DNA of 64,000 nucleotides from Acetobacteraceae bacterium. GTDB taxonomy: Bacteria > Pseudomonadota > Alphaproteobacteria > Acetobacterales > Acetobacteraceae. Shown piece after piece: positions 16,551-24,812 of this stretch (its first letter is position 1; the number at the start of each line of letters is the position of its first letter). The stretch is from positions 1,907,001-1,971,000 of the forward strand of contig CP039460.1 of assembly GCA_004843345.1 (NCBI GenBank), in the 5' to 3' direction. A program made the translations under genes and the position numbers. A model generated the notes under the pieces. The model worked only from the letters and a program-made list of their open reading frames with translations, was not told where the DNA came from and made no database searches.

Positions 16551-17926
16551 GCTTTACGCCAAATCGTACCTTGAGCTTTATCTTCTAAGATAATGCCTTG
16601 GGAAAATAAATCATCACGAATTTTATCGGCTGTACGAAAATCACGTACTTTTTTTGCATTTTGTCTTTTTTGAATTAGACTTTCAATTCGTTTTTTTTCT
16701 TCGTCATCTCCAGATTGAAACCAGTCTTGTGGAGATGTTTGGAAAAGTCCAACAAAATGGCCGGTTTTATAAAGTCGTTTTGCAGCTGAGAGTGAATTCT
16801 TATCTTGCTGTTGGATTTGATCCGTTAAAAGATGAAGATTTCGAATAAGATCAGCTGTATTTAGATCATTCCTTAAGCTTTCTATCATAGGCGGAATATC
16901 GTCATTATTCGTGTTATAGTCCATTTCATAAAGCGAAAGGGCACGATAGAAGCGATCCATCATTTTTTTTGCTTCTGATAATTTTTCCCATGTAAAATCA
17001 AGCGGTGAGCGGTAGTGAGTCATTAAAAATAAAAGCCGTAAGGCTTCACCTGGAGCTCGCTCCAGCGCATCTTGGACAGTAAAAAAATTTCCCAAGGATT
17101 TTGACATTTTTTCGCCATTGATGGTGAGCATGCCAGAATGTACCCAATATTGAGCAAATTTTGAGTTGTCAAAGCAGCAAAGTGACTGCGCACGCTCATT
17201 TTCATGATGGGGAAAAAGAAGATCACTTCCTCCGCCATGAATATCAAAATTATCTCCTAGATATTTTTGTGACATAGCAGAGCATTCAATATGCCAGCCA
17301 GGTCTACCGCGTCCAAATGGACTGTCCCATCCAGGTTCATTTTCTAAAGAGGGTTTCCAAAGGATAAAATCTTGAGGTTTTTTTTTAGAGGAGCTTACTT
17401 CAATTCTTGCGCCTGAGAGCTCATTTTCTAACGTACGCCCGGAGAGAGCGCCATAGGTGGAGAAGGTTTGTACATTAAAAAAGATTTGATTATCTGCTTG
17501 GTAAGCATGTCCTTTTTTCAAGAGCGTTTGGATAATCGAAATCATTTCAGGGAGATGTTCTGTTGCGCGTGGTTCAATATCAGGTGGTAAAATCGCAAGG
17601 GCACTCGTGTTTTGGTGGAAAAGCTCGCTCATGCGCTGCGTCAGCGCTGAAATATCCTCTTTATTTTCAGCAGCCCTAATAATAATTTTATCATCAATAT
17701 CTGTAATATTTCGTACAAAAGTAACTTTTGGATAGTATGCTCGTAGGGTACGCACCAGAAGATCGGCACAAAACATAGCCCGTAAGTTGCCTAAATGGAC
17801 TTGATCGTAAACGGTAGGACCACAAAAATAGATCCGGATATGAGAAGGATCTATCGGAGAAAATGTTCGGAGTTTTTGATGCGAGCGATCGTATAGCTCT
17901 AGGTCTTTTTGTTCAGTCATAGTCAA
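16547..17926 (-). CDS. cysS: Cysteine--tRNA ligase
   Basis: Class I synthetase for tRNA-Cys. The HIGH-type site is in YFCGPTVYDQVHLGNLRAMF (residues 29-48) and KMSKS is in GEKMSKSLGNF. Zinc ligands fit Cys31, the Cys in GWHIECSAMSQ and the His/Glu of FPHHENERAQS. At 459 residues it is full length. ATG 17926 or the ATG two codons later could be the start. Forms an overlapping pair with trmJ downstream. Confidence 0.96.
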   Translation of the reverse strand: MTMTEQKDLELYDRSHQKLRTFSPIDPSHIRIYFCGPTVYDQVHLGNLRAMFCADLLVRTLRAYYPKVTFVRNITDIDDKIIIRAAENKEDISALTQRMSELFHQNTSALAILPPDIEPRATEHLPEMISIIQTLLKKGHAYQADNQIFFNVQTFSTYGALSGRTLENELSGARIEVSSSKKKPQDFILWKPSLENEPGWDSPFGRGRPGWHIECSAMSQKYLGDNFDIHGGGSDLLFPHHENERAQSLCCFDNSKFAQYWVHSGMLTINGEKMSKSLGNFFTVQDALERAPGEALRLLFLMTHYRSPLDFTWEKLSEAKKMMDRFYRALSLYEMDYNTNNDDIPPMIESLRNDLNTADLIRNLHLLTDQIQQQDKNSLSAAKRLYKTGHFVGLFQTSPQDWFQSGDDEEKKRIESLIQKRQNAKKVRDFRTADKIRDDLFSQGIILEDKAQGTIWRKA

Positions 17927-18033
17927 TTGAGTTTTTGGCTTTGGTTAAGGGCAGAAATAGATTAGAAGATATGATTTGCAAAAATATTACATCATGGAAG
18001 AGAAGTCATCTGATTTTTCAAGAAGGTTGAGGC

Positions 18034-19440
18034 ATGGACACGGAAAGTACATCTTTAGAGAAACAATCCATACGTTTTAGTATGCGGTCGCATTTGTTGA
18101 CGTTGCTCATGATTAGTTTGCCTTTAGCACTTTCTCAACTTTCTGAGATGGCAATGTCAACAACAGATACAATTTTGCTCGGAGGATTAGGCGTTTCTGC
18201 TGTTGCGACTGGTGGTTTGTCAAATAATTTCTTCATGTCCACAATGGTTACTTGTCAATGTATTTTAGGCGGTATGGGGGTTCTTCTCGCACAGTCAAGA
18301 GGAGAGAAAGACCATGGAAAAGAGTCTGAACATAAGGGAAGAGAGATTGTTTCAGCAGGTTTTTTACTTGCTGTTTTGATTTTCGTTCCAGCCTTCGTTC
18401 TTCTTGTTCTTTCAGGACATTTGTTTGCATGGATGAATGAACCTCTTGAGGTGATTTCTGATGGTTCACAATATATTCATATTTTATTGTGGTCACTGCT
18501 GCCAGATTTAGCGTTTATTGGTGTTTGTCGAGTTGCCTTTCCAGCTCTTGGTTCAGAGAAAATTCTTCTTTGGATTATGCCTCTGATGGCATTTGTTAAT
18601 GGCTTATTTAATTATGCACTCATTTATGGAAAATGGGGATTTCCAGCTCTTGGTTTGTTAGGATCCGCTTGGGCATCTTCCATTACAGCGATAGCTATTT
18701 CTCTTTTACTGGTTTTGTGTGCGATTTCTTTACCTTCCTTGCGCCATGTTATGATTTTAGGCGCATTAAGAATAAAAACATTTCTTGAGGTGAGCCGCTT
18801 AGGTATTCCAATGATGTGCGCTGCTGCTTGTGAAATTTTGCTTTTTCAAATTACGACATTAAGAGCAGGACAATTAGGGACGCAAAGCCTAGCAGCCCAC
18901 CAAGTTGCCTTAAATACATCTTCATTGCTTTTTATGGTTTGTCTCTCAATCGGGCAGGCTGTGAATATTCGAGTGGCTTATTGGAATGGTGCGGGCCTCC
19001 CTAAACAAGTTAAAAAATCTATTTTTTCAGCCTTAGCGCTTGTTTTAATCTGGACGTTCTCAACAGGGATTTGTTTGATATTTTTTGGAGATGAGATTGC
19101 TAAGTGTTTTTTTATGGGAAAAGTTCCCGATACAGAAACATTAAACTTAACAACAAAGTTATTGATGTGGGCAGGGATTTTTCAGATTGTAGATGGAATT
19201 CAGACGGTAACTGGTGGTGCTTTAAGAGGATGCGGTGATGCTGTTGGGCCTCTTCTTATTGGTCTTGTGAGCTATATTCTCGTTGGATTGGGTTTTGGAA
19301 GCTATTTAGCTTTTCACTCTGTTTATGGTGTTACGGGGCTATGGATTGGTTTGGCGGCAGCCTTGGCGGCAACTTCTGTGATGTTTAGCTTTCGTTTATA
19401 CCGTGTTGTGCGCCGTCTTTCGAAACTCAACGTTCCGTAA
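18034..19440 (+). CDS. MATE-family multidrug/cation efflux transporter
   Basis: Inner-membrane antiporter exporting cationic compounds against Na+ or H+. The 468-residue protein has twelve hydrophobic segments in two six-helix halves. It shows NorM-like landmarks: LPLALSQLSEMAMSTTDTIL in helix 1, LLGSAWASSITAIAISLLL near the middle, AAHQVALNTSSLLFMV in helix 8, and GGALRGCGDAVGPLLIG in helix 10. ATG 18034 follows GAAGGTTGAGG. A perfect-stem terminator follows. Substrate unknown. Confidence 0.88.
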   Translation: MDTESTSLEKQSIRFSMRSHLLTLLMISLPLALSQLSEMAMSTTDTILLGGLGVSAVATGGLSNNFFMSTMVTCQCILGGMGVLLAQSRGEKDHGKESEHKGREIVSAGFLLAVLIFVPAFVLLVLSGHLFAWMNEPLEVISDGSQYIHILLWSLLPDLAFIGVCRVAFPALGSEKILLWIMPLMAFVNGLFNYALIYGKWGFPALGLLGSAWASSITAIAISLLLVLCAISLPSLRHVMILGALRIKTFLEVSRLGIPMMCAAACEILLFQITTLRAGQLGTQSLAAHQVALNTSSLLFMVCLSIGQAVNIRVAYWNGAGLPKQVKKSIFSALALVLIWTFSTGICLIFFGDEIAKCFFMGKVPDTETLNLTTKLLMWAGIFQIVDGIQTVTGGALRGCGDAVGPLLIGLVSYILVGLGFGSYLAFHSVYGVTGLWIGLAAALAATSVMFSFRLYRVVRRLSKLNVP

Positions 19441-19463
19441 GATTGCTTTGTGCTGTTTGTAAT

Positions 19464-19492
19464 AAAAAGGCCGCTTATAGCGGCCTTTTTTT
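19464..19492. terminator. Bidirectional terminator between MATE and MFS genes
   Basis: AAAAAGGCCGC (19464-19474), TTATA loop, GCGGCCTTTTT (19480-19490) then TT: an 11-bp perfect stem flanked by A/T runs on both sides, placed between convergent genes. Confidence 0.9.
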
Positions 19493-20684
19493 AAGAAGCA
19501 GAGTGTTGTTTGCCTTGTTTTAGAAGAACTAAGGCTAAGCCATAAAAAATGAGTCCGCCAATGGAGAGAACTGCGCCCCCCCATCCTGGCGATCCCAGGC
19601 CAAAATGCTTTGCAATGAGGAAAGCGCCAAACATTGAACCGATAGCATTTGCAAGGTTAAAAGCTGCATGGTTAAGAGAAGCTGCCAAAACTTGGGCTTC
19701 ACCAGCACAATCCATTAGTCTTGCCTGAAGGGCAGGGACAAGCATGTTGATGGTGATAGGTAGCAGGAGACAGATTGGAATGATAAAATAGATGTGGGGT
19801 AAAGCAAGCGAATATCCAAGCAGGAGAGGAAGGCTTAAGACAAGACCGCCAATAACAGCATAATTGATATTTCTATCACTGATAGCGCCGCCAAGGTTGT
19901 TTCCGCAAAGCATGCCAAATCCCCATAATGCTTGGCAGGCTGTTACTTGCCAGGGAAGGAGATGTGTTGTCCGTGATAAGCCATCTGTTAAGAAAGTATA
20001 AACGCCAAAAAGCCCTCCAAAACCGATGCACCCTGTGAGGAGAGTTAGGATGACTTGAGGGTGAAAAATATCGGTAATACCCTTCCGAAGATCTGCTTTG
20101 TCCTTGTCTTCAATGGAAGGAAAGAGAAAGAACATGAGAATAAAGCAGAGGACACTTAAGCAGGCAATCGTTCCATAAATAAATCGCCAGCTAATTTGAT
20201 CCGATGCGTAGGTACATAATGGCGCACCAACGATAGTTGAGAGCATGATGCCGGAAAGAACTAGACCAATTGTCCGTCCACGTCTTTCAGGTGGCGCAAG
20301 CGAAGCTGCAGCTAAGGCGGCAGTTCCAAAAAAAGCACCATGAGGAAGCCCTGTTATAAAACGTGAAACTTCAACAAGGATCAGGTTAGGTGAAAGCACT
20401 GTTGCTGTATTTCCAACGGCAAAAATTGCCATGAGGAGAAGTAAAACTTTTCTCTTATTCATTCCATTCGCAATGATAGCGAAGAGAGGTGCGCCAATAA
20501 CGACACCCAGAGCATAAGCTCCAATGGCATTACTTGCCTCTGCAATATTGATATGCAGAGATTTTGCAAAATGGGGCAAAAGTCCCATTATGGTAAATTC
20601 GCCTGTTCCAATGACAAATGTGCCAAGTAACAGGCAAATAATCGCGTCTCTGAGTTTATGAGAAAAATAAGATTCAGATGTCAT
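19491..20684 (-). CDS. MFS transporter, DHA1 drug/arabinose-efflux type (AraJ-like)
   Basis: A 397-residue, twelve-helix major facilitator. Helix 1 (LLLGTFVIGTGEFTIMGLLP) and helix 2 (SNAIGAYALGVVIGAPLFAI) match the AraJ/YdhP-type DHA1 exporters. The loop 2-3 motif is reduced to ANGMNKRKVLLL, and the helix-5 antiporter motif C region reads GLVLSGIMLSTIVGAPLCTY. Substrate not deducible. The start at 20684 is an ATG; its upstream region (20685-20947) is a divergent intergenic shared with rpsD. Confidence 0.85.
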   Translation of the reverse strand: MTSESYFSHKLRDAIICLLLGTFVIGTGEFTIMGLLPHFAKSLHINIAEASNAIGAYALGVVIGAPLFAIIANGMNKRKVLLLLMAIFAVGNTATVLSPNLILVEVSRFITGLPHGAFFGTAALAAASLAPPERRGRTIGLVLSGIMLSTIVGAPLCTYASDQISWRFIYGTIACLSVLCFILMFFLFPSIEDKDKADLRKGITDIFHPQVILTLLTGCIGFGGLFGVYTFLTDGLSRTTHLLPWQVTACQALWGFGMLCGNNLGGAISDRNINYAVIGGLVLSLPLLLGYSLALPHIYFIIPICLLLPITINMLVPALQARLMDCAGEAQVLAASLNHAAFNLANAIGSMFGAFLIAKHFGLGSPGWGGAVLSIGGLIFYGLALVLLKQGKQHSAS

Positions 20685-20947
20685 ATAGACAATCCATTAT
20701 CATCAAGAGAGAAGGAAAAATAATCGATAAACAGAAGGGACATTATGGACTAATATCTTTCTTAGTCAAAGAGAAACTTGACGAAATACGTTCAGATCTG
20801 TTAAGGGCTAATGTATCGCTGGGAAAGTGAAAGTGTATATTAACGATAAAAGCTTTCTGCTTCATTCATGCTTTAGACTGAAAACATGATGAAGACTACC
20901 GGTTCAATAAAATGATGTTTAGCATCGAAAATAAGAATAGGGACATT

Positions 20948-21565
20948 ATGTCAAAACGTTTAGCAAGTAAGTATAAAATTAACCGCCGTTTAGGGGTTAA
21001 TCTTTGGGGGCGTGCAAAATCACCTGTTAACCGCAGAGAATACGCACCAGGTCAACATGGTCAGCGCCGTCGTCAAAAGCCTTCTGATTATTCCATTCAG
21101 TTGATGGCAAAACAGAAATTAAAAGGTTACTACGGCAATATTGGTGAGAAACAATTCCGCCGTTATTATGAAGAATCTGCCCGTCGTCGCGGGGATACTT
21201 CTGAAAACCTTGTCGGTTTGCTAGAGCGTCGTTTGGATGCAGCTGTTTATCGTTTGAAATTTGCGATTACGCCTTTTGCCGCACGCCAGCTTATTAATCA
21301 TGGACATGTTCAGGTTAATGGGAAACGCGTTAATATTCCTTCTTATTTATTGCGTGAAGGTGATGTTATTGAGATCCGTGAGAAGTCACGTACGCTTGCA
21401 GTTGTCATCGAAGCAACACAGACTCCAGAACGTGATGTTCCTGATTATTTCGATGCGGATCTTGAGAAATTAAAGGGTACTTTTACACGTATTCCAGAAT
21501 TTTCCGATATTCCATACCCTGTGCAAATGGAACCAAATTTAGTGGTCGAGTTCTACTCCCGTTAA
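20948..21565 (+). CDS. rpsD: 30S ribosomal protein S4
   Basis: Primary 16S rRNA-binding protein that nucleates 30S assembly. The 205-residue protein begins [21 protein letters not shown] take ATG 20948, since the 12 extra codons upstream are not family sequence. The S4 RNA-binding domain is [20 protein letters not shown] onward (about residues 95-155). It is a lone gene here, as usual for alphaproteobacteria, with its own terminator. Confidence 0.97.
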   Translation: MSKRLASKYKINRRLGVNLWGRAKSPVNRREYAPGQHGQRRRQKPSDYSIQLMAKQKLKGYYGNIGEKQFRRYYEESARRRGDTSENLVGLLERRLDAAVYRLKFAITPFAARQLINHGHVQVNGKRVNIPSYLLREGDVIEIREKSRTLAVVIEATQTPERDVPDYFDADLEKLKGTFTRIPEFSDIPYPVQMEPNLVVEFYSR

Positions 21566-21586
21566 TTTTGGATTTGTTTTTTGGAA

Positions 21587-21619
21587 AAGGCCTGCCTCGT
21601 TTTCGGGCAGGTCTTTTTT
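21587..21619 (+). terminator. Intrinsic terminator of rpsD
   Basis: GGCCTGCC and GGGCAGGTC arms around a CGTTTTC-type loop, followed by TTTTTT, starting about 20 nt after the rpsD stop. Confidence 0.85.
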
Positions 21620-21665
21620 ATTTTAAATGATTTTTATACCTGTCATTATCAGGAAGCGTAGGACT

Positions 21666-23228
21666 ATGTCGTTGGACATCCAAAAAGAAAAAGTAAAAAT
21701 GTCTCCGATTGAAAAAGAAGTTAGGCGTCGCCGAACTTTTGCCATTATTTCGCATCCTGATGCTGGTAAAACAACTTTGACTGAGCGCATTTTGCATGCG
21801 GCGGGTGCTATTCAGATGGCTGGCCATGTCCGTGCAAAGGGGGAACGCCGTCGGACCCGTTCCGATTGGTTGGCGATTGAACAACAAAGGGGGATTTCTG
21901 TTGCGACCTCTGCAATGACTTTCTCTTGGCATGATTATGTTTTTAATTTGCTGGATACGCCGGGGCATGAGGATTTTTCAGAAGACACCTATCGAACTTT
22001 GACGGCCGTTGATTGTGCCATTATGGTAATTGATGCGGCAAAAGGTATTGAGGAGCGCACAAGAAAGCTTTTTGAGATTTGTCGTTTAAGAGATATTCCA
22101 ATTTTAACGCTTATCAATAAGATGGATAGGGAATCAGAGGATTGCTTTGATTTGCTGGAGGAAATTTCCTCAGCGTTAGCCTTAGATGTTTGTCCTGTAA
22201 CTTGGCCTGTTGGGCGCGGGGCAACTTTTTGCGGTATTTATGATATTTCCACAAAACAGTGGCGTCTTTCTAAAGAAATTCCAGAAGATGATAAAAGAAG
22301 GCAGGTAGCCTTAGAAGAGGCCGAAGTCGCCGCAGATATTTTGCCAAGTTTTGATTCAAAAGCTTTCTTGGAGGGGTCTTTATCTCCTGTTTTCTTTGGA
22401 TCCGCTATTAAAGATATTGGAATTGAAGATTTGCTTATGGGGCTTGCTGAAAAAGCACCTTTCCCTAAGGCACAGCACGCTATTGAGCGAGAGGTTAATG
22501 CTGAAGAAGACAAATTAACAGCTTTGGTTTTTAGAATTCAGGCTAACATGGATCCAAATCATCGGGATCGCATGGCCTTTGCGCGGATTTGCTCTGGACG
22601 CTTAGAGCGCGGAATGAAATTAACCCATGTTCGTTTAGGGAAACAATTTGGCTTGAATGCTCCGCAATTCTTTTTTGCAAAAGATCGTCAAATCGCTGAA
22701 GAGGGATATGCAGGAGATGTCGTTGGTATTCCTAATAGGGGAAATCTTCGAATTGGAGATACTCTGACAGAAGGGGAAGTGTTGCATTTTACAGGGGTCC
22801 CTTCATTTGCTCCTGAAATTTTGCGTCGCATTCGGATTGTAGATGCGATGAAAGCTAAAAAGTTGCGGCAAGGTTTAAAAGAGCTTGGCGAGGAAGGTGT
22901 TAGTCAAATTTTTAGACCTATGGACGGTTCCCAAGCCTTGGTCGGTGTGGTGGGAACTTTACAGTTAGATGTTATGCAGGCACGTCTCGCAGCGGAATAT
23001 AAAATTGAAGTAACTTTTGAGGGAACGAGCTTTTCTGAAGTTCGCTGGGTTCGGGGAGAGCGTACAAAATTAGAGGATTTCTTTGCTATGCAACGTTCTT
23101 CAATAGCAGAAGATATTGACGGAGATCCTGTTTTTCTATCTTCATCTGCTTTTATGATGGAACGGACAATTGCCGCTAATCCTGATTTAGAGTTTTTGTC
23201 GATTAAACGCTTGCAGGGGGCTTCTTAA
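21666..23228 (+). CDS. prfC: Peptide chain release factor 3
   Basis: GTPase that removes RF1/RF2 from the ribosome after termination. G1 is ISHPDAGKTTLTE (near residue 30), G2 region QQRGISVATS, G3 DTPGHEDFSEDTYRTLTAVD, G4 NKMDRE. The AKGERRRTRSDW segment is typical of RF3 rather than EF-G. At 520 residues from ATG 21666 it is normal; an in-frame ATG at 21627 would add 13 residues and overlaps the rpsD terminator region, so I prefer the later one. Tail-to-tail overlap of 4 nt with the nuclease gene. Confidence 0.94.
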   Translation: MSLDIQKEKVKMSPIEKEVRRRRTFAIISHPDAGKTTLTERILHAAGAIQMAGHVRAKGERRRTRSDWLAIEQQRGISVATSAMTFSWHDYVFNLLDTPGHEDFSEDTYRTLTAVDCAIMVIDAAKGIEERTRKLFEICRLRDIPILTLINKMDRESEDCFDLLEEISSALALDVCPVTWPVGRGATFCGIYDISTKQWRLSKEIPEDDKRRQVALEEAEVAADILPSFDSKAFLEGSLSPVFFGSAIKDIGIEDLLMGLAEKAPFPKAQHAIEREVNAEEDKLTALVFRIQANMDPNHRDRMAFARICSGRLERGMKLTHVRLGKQFGLNAPQFFFAKDRQIAEEGYAGDVVGIPNRGNLRIGDTLTEGEVLHFTGVPSFAPEILRRIRIVDAMKAKKLRQGLKELGEEGVSQIFRPMDGSQALVGVVGTLQLDVMQARLAAEYKIEVTFEGTSFSEVRWVRGERTKLEDFFAMQRSSIAEDIDGDPVFLSSSAFMMERTIAANPDLEFLSIKRLQGAS

Positions 23229-24100
23229 AAGTTCAATTTAATTGAAACAGGGCAGTGGCCAGAAAGGATTAGATTTTCATCTTCCTGTTTTATTATTTGA
23301 ACTTTCAGACTTTGGGGAACGAAATTTTTTTTTAAACCGTTGTTTATAAGAATGTGATCAATGAAATATTCGCCTCCTTTGCAGGGACTGGCAAGATTTT
23401 CACTTGTTAGGGTGAGTGGTTTATTTAAATTTGTACTTATCTCTTGAAAAAGAAAATCAGTTTTTGAGAGTCTTCTGTTAAAATCACCAAGAATGATGAA
23501 ATCTTGGTTTTCAGCGTCACTTTGTTGTGCCCATCTTTTAATAAGTTGAAATTGCTTAGAGAGAGTAAGACATGAATGCTTTTTCTCTTTTTGCGGACGT
23601 TCCCAGCAGCCTGCTTTTAAATGCACACCTAAAAGTCGGATCTTTTTTTGATTGGGAAAAATAAGAAAAGCGTCAAGGCCGGGACGGAGTGGAAAATAGC
23701 CTTCAGGATTTTCAGAAAGAGATTCAAGGTCTTTGTTTTGTTCTACCTCAATGTTTAGACTTTTCTTAACGGCAAGAATCTCTTTTTGAGGAATGTTTAG
23801 ATCTGTTTGATAGAGTTTGTATTGGGAGCTTGGGAATATTTTTTCAGCCGTAAAAGTGGAATCTACTTCTTGTAACAGAATAATATCAGCTGAAAGTTTC
23901 TGGGCATAATATTGAAGTTTCGCCCAATCTTTAGGTGAGCGATAGGGAATGTCTTCGGGTAATTTATATTGATTTAGGGCTTCATTTGAAAGAAGCCAGT
24001 TCATATTCCAAGTTACAATTTTCACTGGGCCCGCTAAAGCGGGATCAGTGAAAATGTAATTTAGAAAGATAAAAAAAGCGATAGTAGCAAAAAGCTTCAA
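23225..24100 (-). CDS. Exported endonuclease/exonuclease/phosphatase-family protein
   Basis: A 291-residue member of the Mg2+-dependent DNase I-like superfamily, probably secreted or periplasmic: residues 1-24 are a signal peptide (FATIAFFIFLNYIFTDPALA). Visible catalytic motifs are KIVTWNMNWLL (Asn), ILLQEVDS (Glu), IILGDFNRRL (Asp, Asn), FIDHILI (Asp-His) and LSGHCPVSIKL (His). The substrate could be nucleic acid, a lipid or a phosphoester; sequence does not decide. Its start overlaps the end of carbonic anhydrase by 4 nt, so the two are coupled. Confidence 0.82.
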   Translation of the reverse strand: MKLFATIAFFIFLNYIFTDPALAGPVKIVTWNMNWLLSNEALNQYKLPEDIPYRSPKDWAKLQYYAQKLSADIILLQEVDSTFTAEKIFPSSQYKLYQTDLNIPQKEILAVKKSLNIEVEQNKDLESLSENPEGYFPLRPGLDAFLIFPNQKKIRLLGVHLKAGCWERPQKEKKHSCLTLSKQFQLIKRWAQQSDAENQDFIILGDFNRRLSKTDFLFQEISTNLNKPLTLTSENLASPCKGGEYFIDHILINNGLKKNFVPQSLKVQIIKQEDENLILSGHCPVSIKLNF

Positions 24101-24771
24101 TTTCTTCGTTTTTTTAAGAGAGCCAACTCCTCAGATGCTAGAAGAGGTGGGGTATCACTATCTTGGACGACAGAAACCGTACCTGTTCCAATATTGTAGT
24201 ACCATCCCTTGATATTGATGTTTCTTTTCTTTTTGGCTTCTTGAATGAACGAATAGGTTTTTAGATGGGAAATCTGCAATCGAACATTTGCTTCTGTTAG
24301 GTTACAGCAAACATGCTCAGATTTTTCAAAAGAAGTTTTTTTAACTTTTTCTAAAGCCGCTTCTGCGTATTTTAACCAGTCTGCAAGATCGCTCGCTGGC
24401 CATTTCCCTGTTTCATCAAATTGCTCTAGTGCCTTCATTGCGCCACAGTTAGAATGCCCACAAATAATGATATTTTTGACCTTCATAACTTCCACGGCGT
24501 AATGAAGAGCGGCAGTGATATTGGGATCTTTTACATCGACTTGTGGAACGATATTTCCGACATTTCGAATAATAAACAATTCCCCGGGAGAGGATTGTGT
24601 AATTAAATTTGGATCAACGCGACTATCACCACAAGTAATGAACAAAGTATGCGGGCTTTGCGCATTTGCAAGTTTACGAAATAAATCTTCTTCATGGGGA
24701 TAGACTTCTTTTCCGAATTTTTCGACACCTTTTAAAAGGCGAACCAAAGAAGCGTCTGATTTTTTCGTCAT
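24097..24771 (-). CDS. Beta-class carbonic anhydrase
   Basis: Interconverts CO2 and bicarbonate, supplying bicarbonate for carboxylases such as acetyl-CoA carboxylase. Zinc ligands Cys47 (ITCGDSRVDP), His106 and Cys109 (IICGHSNCGAMKAL) are all present, with the Asp49/Arg51 catalytic dyad. At 224 residues it is a normal Can/CynT-like enzyme. It lies 41 nt downstream of alaS on the same strand and overlaps the nuclease gene that follows. Confidence 0.93.
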   Translation of the reverse strand: MTKKSDASLVRLLKGVEKFGKEVYPHEEDLFRKLANAQSPHTLFITCGDSRVDPNLITQSSPGELFIIRNVGNIVPQVDVKDPNITAALHYAVEVMKVKNIIICGHSNCGAMKALEQFDETGKWPASDLADWLKYAEAALEKVKKTSFEKSEHVCCNLTEANVRLQISHLKTYSFIQEAKKKRNINIKGWYYNIGTGTVSVVQDSDTPPLLASEELALLKKRRN

Positions 24772-24812
24772 CTATTTTTCTTTCATCTTGAGGCGATAGC
24801 CCATCTCCAAAT

